64,000 bases of DNA from UBA2336 sp036787955 (GCA_036787955.1 DAIQOI010000003.1:253995-317994), one strand, 5' to 3'. Counted from the first letter of the stretch, positions 1 through 9,566 are shown. A program made the numbers and translations. The notes: generated by a model not told the origin, from the sequence alone.

Positions 1-1064
1 TTACCAAACCGTTTCTGCCGCCTCTGGACGAATACAAAGTATTGATTCAGGGTATTTGGGAACGCAACTGGCTTACTAACAACGGCCCTCTGGTGATTGA
101 ACTGGAAAATAAATTGAAGGAATACCTGGGGGTGCCTAATCTTTTGTATGTAAGCAATGGTACCATTGCCCTGCAGATTGCCATTAAAGCCTTAGGCTTA
201 AAAGGTGAAATCATAACTACTCCCTTTAGCTATGTGGCTACTACCAGCAGCATTGTATGGGAAGGCTGTACACCTGTTTTCGTAGATATTGACGAACATA
301 CACTGAACATAAATCCGGCTCTCATCGAAGAGGCCATTACGGAAAATACATCGGCTATTCTGGCCACACATGTATACGGCAATCCTTGTGATATTGATGC
401 AATTGAACAGATTGCCAGAAAATACACACTGAAAGTTATTTATGATGCTGCCCACTGCTTTGGAACAAAATATAAGGGTAAATCCGTATATGCCTATGGC
501 GACATCAGTACCGCCAGTTTTCATGCTACTAAATTATTTCATACAGTGGAAGGTGGTGCTATTATTACCAGTGATGATGAGTTGCATAGAAAAATGGACT
601 TCATGCGCAACTTTGGTCATAATGGACCTGAAGATTTTGCTGAAGTAGGTATCAACGGAAAAAACTCAGAATTCCACGCAGCCATGGGATTGGTGAACCT
701 TAATTATATTAATGATTTATTATCGGTTAGAAAAAATCAATGGCATCAGTATCATGCAAGACTGAGTAAACTTGATTCAATAGGGTATTGTGTTAGTGAG
801 GGGTTTAACTACGCCTATTATCCCCTCGTGTTACAGGATGAAGCTTCAGTTTTACGTGTTATTCAGCGGCTGAATGAAGCCAATATTTTCCCGAGAAGGT
901 ATTTTTATCCCGCGCTGAATACGGTGCGCTTGTATCAAACTGCGCATTTGCCGGTAAGTGCTTCAGTAAGCAGGCGGGTAATCTGTTTGCCATTGTATCA
1001 CACCCTTACCACGTGCGAGATAGATACTGTTTGCAAAATTATTATTAATGCAATGGGTTTATGA
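1..1064 (+). CDS. DegT/DnrJ/EryC1 sugar aminotransferase, 5' end outside window
   Basis: PLP-dependent aminotransferase of the DegT/DnrJ/EryC1 family, which converts keto groups of nucleotide sugars to amino groups. The reading frame is open to the left edge: codons from position 3 read TKPFLPPLDEYKVL, the usual family N-terminus, so the TTG at 42 is not the real start and a few residues are missing. Visible landmarks, numbered from the TTG, are the SNGTIAL PLP-phosphate segment (about 38-44), YDAAH with the ring-binding Asp (about 135) and SFHATKLF with the Schiff-base Lys (about 164). The 3' end overlaps the next gene by 4 bases, so it is part of the polysaccharide operon. The exact sugar substrate cannot be read from sequence. 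Confidence 0.88.
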   Translation, partial: TKPFLPPLDEYKVLIQGIWERNWLTNNGPLVIELENKLKEYLGVPNLLYVSNGTIALQIAIKALGLKGEIITTPFSYVATTSSIVWEGCTPVFVDIDEHTLNINPALIEEAITENTSAILATHVYGNPCDIDAIEQIARKYTLKVIYDAAHCFGTKYKGKSVYAYGDISTASFHATKLFHTVEGGAIITSDDELHRKMDFMRNFGHNGPEDFAEVGINGKNSEFHAAMGLVNLNYINDLLSVRKNQWHQYHARLSKLDSIGYCVSEGFNYAYYPLVLQDEASVLRVIQRLNEANIFPRRYFYPALNTVRLYQTAHLPVSASVSRRVICLPLYHTLTTCEIDTVCKIIINAMGL

Positions 1065-1762
1065 AGGTGGCTATAATGCAGCCTTATTTCTTTCCTTATC
1101 TAGGTTATTTTCAGTTGCTAAATGCTGTTGATGAGTTTATCGTATATGACAATATAGAGTTTTCTCGTAGAGGGTGGATCCATAGAAACAGAATTTTGGT
1201 TAATGGCAAAGAAGAATACATTAGCTTACCTTTAAAAGCAACATCAGACTATGAATTGGTATGCAACCGGTATTTGGCTGATACCTGGCAGGTTGACAAG
1301 AAAAAAATGCTCAATCGAATTACGGAGTCATACAGGAGATCACCTTACTATAAGGAGGTAATTGAATTAATTATTGACTCACTTAACTATCCGGATACTA
1401 ACCTTTTTAATTTTCTTCTTCATTCCATTAGGTCAGTATGTAATTATCTTCAAATAAATACTAACATTATTATTTCATCTTCCATACCTATTGATCACAA
1501 GCTTAAAGCTGAGCATAAAGTTCTTGCTTTGTGCAAAGCCAGGAACGCAAATGCTTATATAAATCCCATTGGCGGAGTTGGTTTATACAACAAAGATCAC
1601 TTCCTGCAACATAACATTCAGTTATTTTTTCTGAAAATGAATGATATTCAGTATAAGCAATTCGATCATCAATTTATACCAGCGCTTTCAATTATTGATG
1701 TGATGATGTTTAATCCGGGCGAGAGGATAAAAGAATGGCTTAACCATTACTCAATCACTTAA
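1061..1762 (+). CDS. WbqC-like family protein
   Basis: A 233-residue protein that starts MKVAIMQPYFFPYLGYFQL, the hallmark N-terminus of the WbqC family, with a conserved YDNIEFSRRGWIHRNRI stretch near residue 30-45. WbqC proteins are found in O-antigen and capsule loci, but their reaction is not established. It overlaps the aminotransferase upstream by ATGA-type coupling and is followed 8 bases later by the first propeller gene. No signal peptide or membrane segment is visible, so it is probably cytoplasmic. The family call is strong; the function is unknown. Confidence 0.85.
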   Translation: MKVAIMQPYFFPYLGYFQLLNAVDEFIVYDNIEFSRRGWIHRNRILVNGKEEYISLPLKATSDYELVCNRYLADTWQVDKKKMLNRITESYRRSPYYKEVIELIIDSLNYPDTNLFNFLLHSIRSVCNYLQINTNIIISSSIPIDHKLKAEHKVLALCKARNANAYINPIGGVGLYNKDHFLQHNIQLFFLKMNDIQYKQFDHQFIPALSIIDVMMFNPGERIKEWLNHYSIT

Positions 1763-1770
1763 GATTTAAA

Positions 1771-2733
1771 ATGTTTACTTGGAGAAAACTGGGACGTATT
1801 TTTAATCCAAAAGATTTTACCTCACAACATCCTTGGATGTATGAATTTGCCCAAGCCCCCAATACTATAATATTTGATGATTTTGTAAGAGTTTATTTTT
1901 GTTGTCGCCCAAAACCTGACAAGAAAGGAAATTATGTAAGCTATTCGGCATTTGTTGATTTAAGCAGGAAAAATCTTTTTAATATTTTACGTGTGGCTGA
2001 ACGTCCTTTACTTTCGTTGGGTGAGACTGGTACGTTTGATGAATTTGGCACCTATCCTTTTTGCGTAATCCGTGATGCTACTTCTTTCCGGGCATACTAT
2101 GGTGGATGGACTCGTTGTGAATCTGTTCCTTTTAACGTTGCCATTGGAGTTGCAGTAAGTGAAGATGGAAAACAGTTTAAAAGAATTGGTACTGGTCCAG
2201 TACTTTCCTATACGCCTGATGAACCCTTCATTCTTAGTTCACCAAAGATCAGAAAGTATAATGACGAGTGGGTTTTGTTTTACATTGCAGGAAAGAAGTG
2301 GATAAATTCATCCAATCGGCCGGAACCTGTTTACCGTATCAGGATGGCTACTTCATCAGATGGGTATAATTGGAACAAAAAAAATATTGACCTTATTGAA
2401 CCACGTATTGAACCGGATGAATGTCAGGCAAGTCCGGATGTGATATTCCATAAGAACCGGTATCATATGTTCTATTGCTATCGTTACAGCACAGATTACC
2501 GTAACAGCACCAGGGGCTATCGGATAGGCTATGCTCATTCCGGTGACCTGATGAACTGGACAAGGGATGACGACAAAGCTGGAATTGAAGTTTCAGAAAA
2601 CGGTTGGGACAGTGAAATGATTAGTTATCCGCATGTGTTTGAGCTTGATGGCAAAATTTACATGTTGTACCTGGGCAATGAAGTAGGTAAACATGGTTTT
2701 GGGTTAGCAGTGCTGGAGGGAGAGCTGTCATGA
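1771..2733 (+). CDS. Beta-propeller glycosidase-like protein, copy 1
   Basis: A 320-residue protein with repeated short beta blocks resembling the five-bladed propeller of GH32/43/117/130-type enzymes: FDEFGTYPF (about 90), a FNVAIGVAVSEDGKQFKRIG blade (about 118-137), DECQASPDVIF (about 217) and a WDSEMISYPHVFELDGKIY blade near the C-terminus (about 280). No signal peptide is seen, so it is probably cytoplasmic. Its 3' end overlaps a paralogue with the same order of motifs. In a polysaccharide operon such proteins could trim, phosphorylate or recognise glycans. The family is inferred from fold-like motifs only, and catalytic acids were not assigned. Confidence 0.6.
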   Translation: MFTWRKLGRIFNPKDFTSQHPWMYEFAQAPNTIIFDDFVRVYFCCRPKPDKKGNYVSYSAFVDLSRKNLFNILRVAERPLLSLGETGTFDEFGTYPFCVIRDATSFRAYYGGWTRCESVPFNVAIGVAVSEDGKQFKRIGTGPVLSYTPDEPFILSSPKIRKYNDEWVLFYIAGKKWINSSNRPEPVYRIRMATSSDGYNWNKKNIDLIEPRIEPDECQASPDVIFHKNRYHMFYCYRYSTDYRNSTRGYRIGYAHSGDLMNWTRDDDKAGIEVSENGWDSEMISYPHVFELDGKIYMLYLGNEVGKHGFGLAVLEGELS

Positions 2734-3686
2734 TATTTTATAAACTAGGTCATATTTTTAACCCGTTTAATTATCCGGAGCTCGCCGGTTACGTTGGATA
2801 TGCGCAATCCCCTCAGGCACTGGTGTTGCCGGATAGGGTAAGAATCTATTTTTCTGTGCGGATGAGGGATGTGCCGGATAAGTACATTGCACATGTGTGG
2901 TTTGCCGATTTCAAAAAAGATTTTTCAGGCATTATTCAATTAGCAAATCGTCCTGTTATGTGCAATGCAGATTTAGGAGCTTTCGATGAACATGGAATTT
3001 TCCCTTTTAGTCCCTTATTGTCAGACGGCCGTTTGGTAGCCTACACCTGTGGATGGAGCAGAAGATATTCGGTGCCTGTCGAAACATCAATTGGTTTTGC
3101 TGAAAGTTTTGATGGTGGATTAAGTTTTACCCGCTTAGGATCGGGGCCTATCATGAGTAATTCATTGCATGAGCCTTTTCTGGTTGGTGATGCTTTTGTA
3201 AGAAAATGGAATGGCCAATTTCACATGTGGTATATTTTTGGAATAAGATGGATTAAAAATAACGTTTCAGAAATACCTGAGCGGGTTTACAAAATAGGAC
3301 ATGCAATTTCCGATGACGGTATTAACTTTTTGCGCAACAGTAAACCGATTATTCCGGATGTGCTTGATGAAAACGAGTGTCAGGCCTTACCTACAGTTAT
3401 CTATTATAAAAAACAGTATCATATGATATTCTGTTACCGTAATGTTGTCGGTTTCAGAGAAGACAAGACAAAATCATATCGGCTCGGATATGCTGTTTCA
3501 GATGATCTGGTTACTTGGTTCAGAAGAGATGATGAGTTAAAACTGTATCCTGAGAAACAGGAGGATTGGGATAGTGAAATGAAATGTTATCCGAATCTTT
3601 TCGAATGTGATGGTAAAATTTACTTGCTTTATAACGGTAACACGTTTGGTAAATACGGATTTGGCCTGGCTGCTTTGACTGAATGA
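2730..3686 (+). CDS. Beta-propeller glycosidase-like protein, copy 2
   Basis: A 318-residue paralogue of the preceding gene. Shared landmarks in the same order include LGHIFNPF at the N-terminus, FDEHGIFPF, SIGFAESFDGGLSFTRLG, NECQALPTVIYY and a WDSEMKCYPNLFECDGKIY segment, ending KYGFGLAAL. The start ATG lies within the stop of copy 1 (ATGA), so translation is likely coupled. The copies differ at many positions, so the duplication is not recent. The function is as uncertain as for copy 1; a heterodimer or two related specificities are both possible. Confidence 0.6.
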   Translation: MIFYKLGHIFNPFNYPELAGYVGYAQSPQALVLPDRVRIYFSVRMRDVPDKYIAHVWFADFKKDFSGIIQLANRPVMCNADLGAFDEHGIFPFSPLLSDGRLVAYTCGWSRRYSVPVETSIGFAESFDGGLSFTRLGSGPIMSNSLHEPFLVGDAFVRKWNGQFHMWYIFGIRWIKNNVSEIPERVYKIGHAISDDGINFLRNSKPIIPDVLDENECQALPTVIYYKKQYHMIFCYRNVVGFREDKTKSYRLGYAVSDDLVTWFRRDDELKLYPEKQEDWDSEMKCYPNLFECDGKIYLLYNGNTFGKYGFGLAALTE

Positions 3687-4132
3687 TGGATTATCAGTTT
3701 ACGAAGAATCAATCATCACAAGAAGATATACAGGAGCATCTGCTGGCGTGTGATAAATATTTTGTTCCTTCCCTGAGCAGCAGGGTTGAACTGCCGCAAT
3801 ATGCGTTAAAATTGTTTCAGAAAGCTGAAAGATTTGAGGCTTGGCATATGAATAAACTCGTTGCGCTTGTAGCCGTATATGCCAATAACCTTGCTGATAA
3901 GACAGCTTTCATCACCAGCGTAAGCGTTATGCCGGATCATATGGGTAAAGGGCTGGCTGGTGAACTTTTACGCAGCTGTTTTGCGCAACTAAAAACCCTG
4001 ACATTTCAAAAAGTATTTCTGGAGGTTTCGTCATCCAATGAAAAGGCTGTAAAGCTGTACAAAAAATTAGGTTTTATGTTTCTTGCAAAGAAAGATGAAA
4101 ATAACCATATCCTTGTTTACAACCTAAAATAA
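3683..4132 (+). CDS. GNAT family N-acetyltransferase
   Basis: A 149-residue Gcn5-related acetyltransferase. Motif A is visible as VSVMPDHMGKGLAGELL (about residues 88-104), containing the acetyl-CoA pyrophosphate loop. The later LEVSSSNEKAVKLYKKLGF segment (about 116-134) is the usual motif B. The start overlaps the upstream stop (ATGATG). Its position suggests it acetylates an amino sugar or another precursor of the polysaccharide, but GNAT substrates cannot be deduced from sequence alone. Confidence 0.85.
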   Translation: MMDYQFTKNQSSQEDIQEHLLACDKYFVPSLSSRVELPQYALKLFQKAERFEAWHMNKLVALVAVYANNLADKTAFITSVSVMPDHMGKGLAGELLRSCFAQLKTLTFQKVFLEVSSSNEKAVKLYKKLGFMFLAKKDENNHILVYNLK

Positions 4133-4137
4133 ATACC

Positions 4138-4872
4138 ATGAGCCGCGATTATGATAGGGAAATCCGTGACACCAACGATCACAAGTATGCCTATAACTTC
4201 GATTTGGATGTGATGCATCCGTTTATGATTCGCGCTTTTGAGCCTTTCTTCGTACCGGGCAGAGCGTTGGAACTGGGCAGTTTTAAAGGAGATTTTACAA
4301 AAAGATTATTGCCCTATTTTAATGACATTACCTGTGTGGAAGGTTCCGGAGAAGCGATCAGGGAAGCACAAGTTTTGCTGGGGAATAAAGTTAAAATGGT
4401 TCACGGACTGTTCGAGTCGGTAAAACTTGATGGTCAGTATGAGAATATTTTTTTAACGCACGTACTTGAACATCTTGATGATCCGGTTCTGGTTTTAAAA
4501 AGGGTCAATGAAGAATGGTTAGCTGAAAATGGGTATTTGTTTTTGGTTTGTCCCAACGCCAACGCACCATCGCGTCAAATTGCCGTTAAAATGGGACTGA
4601 TTTCTCACAACACTGCCATTACACCTGCCGAATGGGAACATGGTCATCGTATTACCTACACGCTCGACACATTGGAGAGAGACGCCCGAAAGGCAGGACT
4701 TCAGGTGGTGTACAGAACAGGCATATTCTTCAAGGCACTGGCTAACTTTCAATGGGATCGGCTACTTGAAACGGACATTATTTCCAAGGAATACCTTGAA
4801 GGGTGTTATCAATTAGGTCAGATCTATCCTGATTTGTGTTCCAGTATTTTTCTGCTTTGTAAAAAGGGATAG
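4138..4872 (+). CDS. Class I SAM-dependent methyltransferase
   Basis: A 244-residue protein with motif I ALELGSFKGDFTKRL (about 38-52), an acidic post-I position in TCVEGSGEAI, and the HVLEHLDDPVLVLKRV segment (about 110-125) typical of class I methyltransferases. It follows the GNAT gene by 5 bases. A role in O- or N-methylation of a sugar or polymer end is inferred from the neighbourhood. An 87-base gap follows before the next gene. Confidence 0.82.
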   Translation: MSRDYDREIRDTNDHKYAYNFDLDVMHPFMIRAFEPFFVPGRALELGSFKGDFTKRLLPYFNDITCVEGSGEAIREAQVLLGNKVKMVHGLFESVKLDGQYENIFLTHVLEHLDDPVLVLKRVNEEWLAENGYLFLVCPNANAPSRQIAVKMGLISHNTAITPAEWEHGHRITYTLDTLERDARKAGLQVVYRTGIFFKALANFQWDRLLETDIISKEYLEGCYQLGQIYPDLCSSIFLLCKKG

Positions 4873-4959
4873 AAAAATAACAGAACTTTAAAGTACTACC
4901 TAGTTGCTACAAATTTGTAGTGTTAAAAAGTTTGAATAAGGTTCCTTAGTTAAAAGTCA

Positions 4960-6192
4960 GTGAAAAGAGTTCTGATTCTTGGTAGTTCCACTAACGGTAT
5001 TTATTATCAAATGATTGATCATTTTTTGGCTCACAAGACTATCGTATTTATAGTTAAAGAAAATCCCAATTCTGTTCTCAATAATAAGTTAACAATAAAT
5101 GACTTTGTTAAGATAGTTACTCCGTCTGAGTACTTATCATTTTTAGATAAGATACTATTGAAAAGTATTCCGGTAATATTGAGTTATGTTGATTTAAAAA
5201 TATTTAAGTTTTATTATAAAATTTTTAGAAAAGAGGAAGAACTTATAAAACTATTGAAATATCCCACTTTAAAAAGACCCGTTTACAACATGCTTTTATA
5301 CTCTAAAATTATTAATAGAATTGATGTTGACTATGTGTTATGTCTAAATGTATATTTCTACGGACTTTGCTCAATATTTACCAAAAGGAAAAAAGTGGTT
5401 GCACAACCGTGGGGGAGTGATGTCAATCTTTATGCTTTGTCAAGCCCTTTACGTTTTTTTCTTGTTAAGAAAAGTTTGCAGTCATCAGCGTATGTTGCAC
5501 CTGCAGGAAAAAGTGTTATTCCTTTTATTATAGATTCTTATGCTTTAAATCCCAGCAAGGTTGTTTTTTTGCCTCCTATCGTTGATGATTCTATTTTTTT
5601 CCCACTCTCATCCGACCAGATTAAGTCCTTAAGAAAGAAGCTCAATATTCCAGAGGACGCAATTGTTTTTTTTTCGTGCAGAAGATTTTTTGAGGGCTGG
5701 GGTCCAGAGCTCATTAAGATCTTATTTTTGAAATTAGCAATTGCTATTCCTAATAGCTTTTATCTTGTGCTTAGTGGTTCTGATTACAACACTTTAATTG
5801 ATTCATTTGAAAATGAATTACCTATAAATATTAAAAAACAATTCTTGTTTATCAAAAGAGAGATTTCAATTCGAGAGTTTGCTTTATTTTCTCAAATAAG
5901 TGATTTTACTGTTTCTGCAATGACTAATAGGGATATGCGGTCCTCCAGTATTTTGCAGTCTACGGCATCAGGTGCTTATCCAATATTATACAATCAGGAG
6001 GAATACAATATTTTAGTAAAGGATGGATTTAGCGCCTTGTTATTTAATTCGATTGATGATAAATTAATATCAGAAATAAAGGATCTTGCTTTTGATAAGA
6101 ACCGATTGCTCATTCTCAGGAAACGAAATAATGCTTTCTTTGAAAATCAAAGAAGAAACTCTTATGTTGCTATCCTGAATAGCTTATTTTGA
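4960..6192 (+). CDS. GT-B glycosyltransferase (GT4-like), AT-rich and divergent
   Basis: A 410-residue protein with a GTG start. The N-terminal half has a Rossmann-like KRVLILGSSTNGIYY opening and an AQPWGSDVN loop. The C-terminal half has VFFSCRRFFEGWGPELI and YLVLSGSD, as in GT4 enzymes. The usual C-terminal Glu of the E-x7-E motif appears replaced: the segment reads NRDMRSSSILQSTASGAYP, with Gln where Glu is expected. Base composition is visibly more AT-rich than the flanking genes. It is bounded by intergenic gaps (87 bases before, about 250 or more after) in an otherwise packed operon, which suggests separate acquisition. Glycosyltransferase-like is well supported; activity is uncertain. 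Confidence 0.7.
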   Translation: MKRVLILGSSTNGIYYQMIDHFLAHKTIVFIVKENPNSVLNNKLTINDFVKIVTPSEYLSFLDKILLKSIPVILSYVDLKIFKFYYKIFRKEEELIKLLKYPTLKRPVYNMLLYSKIINRIDVDYVLCLNVYFYGLCSIFTKRKKVVAQPWGSDVNLYALSSPLRFFLVKKSLQSSAYVAPAGKSVIPFIIDSYALNPSKVVFLPPIVDDSIFFPLSSDQIKSLRKKLNIPEDAIVFFSCRRFFEGWGPELIKILFLKLAIAIPNSFYLVLSGSDYNTLIDSFENELPINIKKQFLFIKREISIREFALFSQISDFTVSAMTNRDMRSSSILQSTASGAYPILYNQEEYNILVKDGFSALLFNSIDDKLISEIKDLAFDKNRLLILRKRNNAFFENQRRNSYVAILNSLF

Positions 6193-6451
6193 GATGTTAA
6201 CTTTGTGAAGTCATATTCAATCTGTCTTTATTCAAGCCCTGGTGAAGCTAACCGGAAACAGAGCATGCTAAGGTTTCGGGTTTAACAATGCAAAATGCAA
6301 ATTAGCAAACTATATTTAAGATCTGTTATGTTTTCCGGTCATTGTTTATGCCGCATTTAAACTGAGATGAGGCTAAACCCATGTGACTTATTCTGTAGTG
6401 ATTTAATTTTTTTGATTTTCAATTTGTTTTAAAAGTGCCTACTTGCTGAAG
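6193..6451 (+). other. Intergenic gap in polysaccharide cluster
   Basis: About 250 bases without a supported gene between two glycosyltransferases. The sequence is AT-rich near the right end, and no convincing terminator, promoter with both -33 and -7 elements, or RNA gene was recognised. An antisense frame that begins here runs through the next gene and is not considered real. Confidence 0.5.
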
Positions 6452-7618
6452 ATGATCAATGTTCTAATTATAGGTATTGGTGATCCTGTTCCAACCTTTA
6501 TCCACCGCAGGTTGCGGACTTTGATCAAATACGATGTAAATATTACAGTTGCAGCCAGTAACCAACTGCCCAATGATTTAATAGGATTGAAGTATATAAG
6601 AATCGTTCGAAAATTTACTGTTAATACAATTGCGGTTAGTTTTATCAAAGCTTGTGTAAATTTTTCCGCTTTCGTTAAAATGATGCGGATCCGTACCGAC
6701 CTTACTTTCTTCAATCGTCTGGTTTGGGCATTAAAATATTTACCCTTGGCCTGCGCTAAACGCCCAGATATAATCCATTTACAGTGGATTGCTGCAGCAA
6801 CAGAGTATTCTTGGTTACGTAATTTTTTTTCCAGTCCCATTATCGCTAGTGCCCGCGGAAGTATGGTTACAGTGTATCCTGTAACACGTCCTGGTTATCG
6901 AAACATTATTGAAAAAGCAATACAGCAGGTGGATTATATTCATTGTGTTTCAAATGACATGGCTATTGTTTGTGAAAAACTTGGTGCGCGTAAAGATCAA
7001 TTGATCGTTAACTATAACGGATTAGATTTGAATCATTTCATTCCCTCTTCCACAGACAATGTTAATACAATATTCACACTCATATCGGCTGGTACTTTAA
7101 TGTGGCGCAAGGCTTATATTTACCAGTTACATATAGTTAAAAAATTATTGTTGTCAGGTTACCATGTTAAACTGACAATAATAGGAGACGGACCAGATCG
7201 GGAGGCACTAGTATACACTGCTAAAGTACTTGGCATCAGCCAGCATATTGAATTGGCCGGAAAATTGGCTGAAGCCGAATTACCAGTGATGTTGAATCGC
7301 GCTGACATATATATATCAACCAGCCTGGCCGAAGGACTGGCAAATAGTGTGGTTGAGGCTGTCGCATGTAAATTGCCGGTTGTTTGTTTTGAATGCGAAG
7401 GTATGCATGAAGTAATAGAGCAGGGAGTAAATGGATTTATTGTGCCTTTTGGCGATGTTGATGGTATGGTGGAAAAGATAATACACCTTGCAACTCACCC
7501 TGACGAAAGAGTTAGAATGGGGCTTGCATCCCGGAAAATAGCCGAAGAAAGATTCGATGAGAATGTTTGTGTTCAGCAAATGATTAAAAATTATAAGTCA
7601 ATTGCAGAAAAAAAATGA
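6452..7618 (+). CDS. Glycosyltransferase family 4
   Basis: A 388-residue retaining GT-B glycosyltransferase. The C-terminal domain shows the acceptor/donor landmarks LIGAGT-like LISAGTLMWRKAY, LTIIGDGPDREAL (about 245) and STSLAEGLANSVVEAVACK (about 285-305), which carries the E-x7-E motif. I chose ATG at 6452 over the TTG at 6443 because the protein then opens MINVLIIGIGDPVPTF, the normal first strand. The 3' end overlaps the next gene by 17 bases. The sugar donor and acceptor are unknown. Confidence 0.85.
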   Translation: MINVLIIGIGDPVPTFIHRRLRTLIKYDVNITVAASNQLPNDLIGLKYIRIVRKFTVNTIAVSFIKACVNFSAFVKMMRIRTDLTFFNRLVWALKYLPLACAKRPDIIHLQWIAAATEYSWLRNFFSSPIIASARGSMVTVYPVTRPGYRNIIEKAIQQVDYIHCVSNDMAIVCEKLGARKDQLIVNYNGLDLNHFIPSSTDNVNTIFTLISAGTLMWRKAYIYQLHIVKKLLLSGYHVKLTIIGDGPDREALVYTAKVLGISQHIELAGKLAEAELPVMLNRADIYISTSLAEGLANSVVEAVACKLPVVCFECEGMHEVIEQGVNGFIVPFGDVDGMVEKIIHLATHPDERVRMGLASRKIAEERFDENVCVQQMIKNYKSIAEKK

Positions 7619-8675
7619 CCGAATATTAATAGCCGGTTATGAAATAGGCGGACAGATGCAGCTTTTGGCGGAAGCTTTTCGCAAGCGAAATATTCAGGCA
7701 ACTGCTGCATCCTTCAATGATGATTTTCGTTCCTACCAAAACGATATCATGTTGTTCCGGCAAGGATGGAAAGGCGATATTGACCGGTTTCTGTTTTTTA
7801 TATGGGCGTTGAAGCATTATGATGTATTTCATTTTTTCTGGGGGCATAGCCTGTGGAACTGGTGGAAATTTCATTTGCTTGATCTGCCCTTCCTAAAATT
7901 ATTCCGAAAAAAAGTTATCGTTCATTTCCGCGGGTTGGATATTGTAGATATCTGTTACTTTGATTATTTGCGGGATAGAAACAGAGGTCTTCCCGTAAGT
8001 AAGCCCCCGCTTAGCAGGCCTGACCAGCTTAAAAAGCTAAAGAAATGGCTAAAGTATGCCGATGTGGTATTGGTTTCTGAACCGGATTTGTTCCAGGTCG
8101 TTCCGCATGCCCTTCTTTCACCGCAGGTCATTGATATGCAATATTGGACAGCCACAAAAAGACCGCTATCCGAACAGGACGGTATCACTCGTATTGTTCA
8201 TGCGCCATCAAGCCGAAGAAAGAAGGGAACTGATTTTATTGAACAGGCTGTATTCAATCTTCAGCAAAAGGGCTATCCGGTTGAACTTATACTGGCCGAA
8301 AACCTGCCACATTATAAAATCAAGGAATTGTATGAAATAAGTGATATCGGTATTGATCAGGTGCTATATGGCTGGCATGGTAAAGTATCAGTTGAGCTCA
8401 TGGCTCTGGAAAAACCTGTTATTTGCAATATCAATGAAGAATGGCGAAGCTATCGCCCCGATTTACCAGTTCTGCATGCAGATCCAGGAAGCCTGGAACA
8501 GGTACTGGAGAGGTTGATAACCAATGCGGCACTTCGGAAAGAGCTGGGAAAGCGCGGAAGAGAGTATGTTTCAAAGTATCATGATGTGGAAGTAATAGTC
8601 GATCAGCTTTTGCACTTATATGAAATGAAAGATTATAAGGCCAATCATTTAGAAAAAGCTTCCCTAATCATCTAG
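7602..8675 (+). CDS. Glycosyltransferase (GT4-like)
   Basis: A 357-residue GT-B type protein. The N-terminus RILIAGYEIGGQMQLLAEAF forms the first Rossmann unit. VIVHFRGLDI (about 106-115) and the C-terminal GWHGKVSVELMALEKPVIC (about 255-273), with one conserved Glu, match the GT4 donor site. The TTG at 7602 is the only reasonable start; the ATG at 7615 is in another frame. The overlap with the upstream gene indicates cotranscription. Specificity is unknown. Confidence 0.78.
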   Translation: MQKKNDRILIAGYEIGGQMQLLAEAFRKRNIQATAASFNDDFRSYQNDIMLFRQGWKGDIDRFLFFIWALKHYDVFHFFWGHSLWNWWKFHLLDLPFLKLFRKKVIVHFRGLDIVDICYFDYLRDRNRGLPVSKPPLSRPDQLKKLKKWLKYADVVLVSEPDLFQVVPHALLSPQVIDMQYWTATKRPLSEQDGITRIVHAPSSRRKKGTDFIEQAVFNLQQKGYPVELILAENLPHYKIKELYEISDIGIDQVLYGWHGKVSVELMALEKPVICNINEEWRSYRPDLPVLHADPGSLEQVLERLITNAALRKELGKRGREYVSKYHDVEVIVDQLLHLYEMKDYKANHLEKASLII

Positions 8676-8699
8676 AGTATTTGATCATGATTTTGAGCA

Positions 8700-9566
8700 A
8701 TGGAGTATGTAAGCTGTAATATTTGCTCTTCGGCTGATTTAAAGCCTTTTCCGGAAGCAACCTATCATCTGAACCTGGTGCCTCCTTTTGCGATAAAACG
8801 CTGTAAGGCATGCGGTTTTATTTTTATGAGCCCACGACCTGACTCAAATGAGCGTGAAGCTTTGTTTTCCGGCAACGTGCCTGAATTACTGAAGCCTTAT
8901 GCGGAGTCAGCACCTAACTATGGGGCTGTTACCGAAGGAAGATTGCCGCTTTTCAGAGAACGGGTTACCGAGATCGTAAAAATGGTTAATAAAAGACCGA
9001 ACGATATTCGGCTTTTGGATATAGGGGCGTCTAGCGGGTACATGGTACAGGCTGCTCTCGAAGCGGGCATAGATGCTGCAGGAATAGAGCCTGGCTTAAG
9101 CGGGATAGCTATGGCAAAGGAAAGAGGTGTTGTGCTTCAACAGGGAACAGCCGAGTGTTTACCTTATTTTGACAATGCATTCGATGTAGTGCATTCGCAT
9201 CATGTGTTTGAACATCTGGCTGATCCAATGACTGCTGCCAGAGAAGCCTATCGGGTTCTAAGACCTGGAGGATTATTGTACATAGAAGTTCCTAATCAGT
9301 TTGATAACATAAGATTCAGGCAGGATATTTTATTTAACCGAGTACCTCAGCGCGAAAGGAATATGCGTTCGGTGCATCATCTGCAATTTTTTTCAAAAAA
9401 AACTATGAAAAGTCTTCTTAAAAAGGCCGGATTCAAGAATATTCATGTGAAAACAATATACTCGATTCGCCCAGGCGGAATCAGGAAAATTCCAGGATAT
9501 ATTACCATGTTCCTGGGGCTTTTTTATCTTGGGGGGGAGCGGTTGGTTGCGGTAGCTTCAAAGTGA
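8700..9566 (+). CDS. SAM methyltransferase with N-terminal zinc-ribbon
   Basis: A 288-residue protein. The N-terminus has two Cys pairs, CNIC (about 6-9) and CKAC (about 36-39), which look like a zinc ribbon. The methyltransferase domain then follows: LLDIGASSGYMVQAALEAG (motif I, about 108-126), AGIEPG (acidic loop) and VFEHLADPMTAAREAYRVLRPGG written here as two linked motifs of the class I fold. This arrangement is common among sugar C-methyltransferase-like and polysaccharide-modifying proteins. A run of seven G occurs in the coding sequence at 9531-9537 near the 3' end. Confidence 0.82.
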   Translation: MEYVSCNICSSADLKPFPEATYHLNLVPPFAIKRCKACGFIFMSPRPDSNEREALFSGNVPELLKPYAESAPNYGAVTEGRLPLFRERVTEIVKMVNKRPNDIRLLDIGASSGYMVQAALEAGIDAAGIEPGLSGIAMAKERGVVLQQGTAECLPYFDNAFDVVHSHHVFEHLADPMTAAREAYRVLRPGGLLYIEVPNQFDNIRFRQDILFNRVPQRERNMRSVHHLQFFSKKTMKSLLKKAGFKNIHVKTIYSIRPGGIRKIPGYITMFLGLFYLGGERLVAVASK

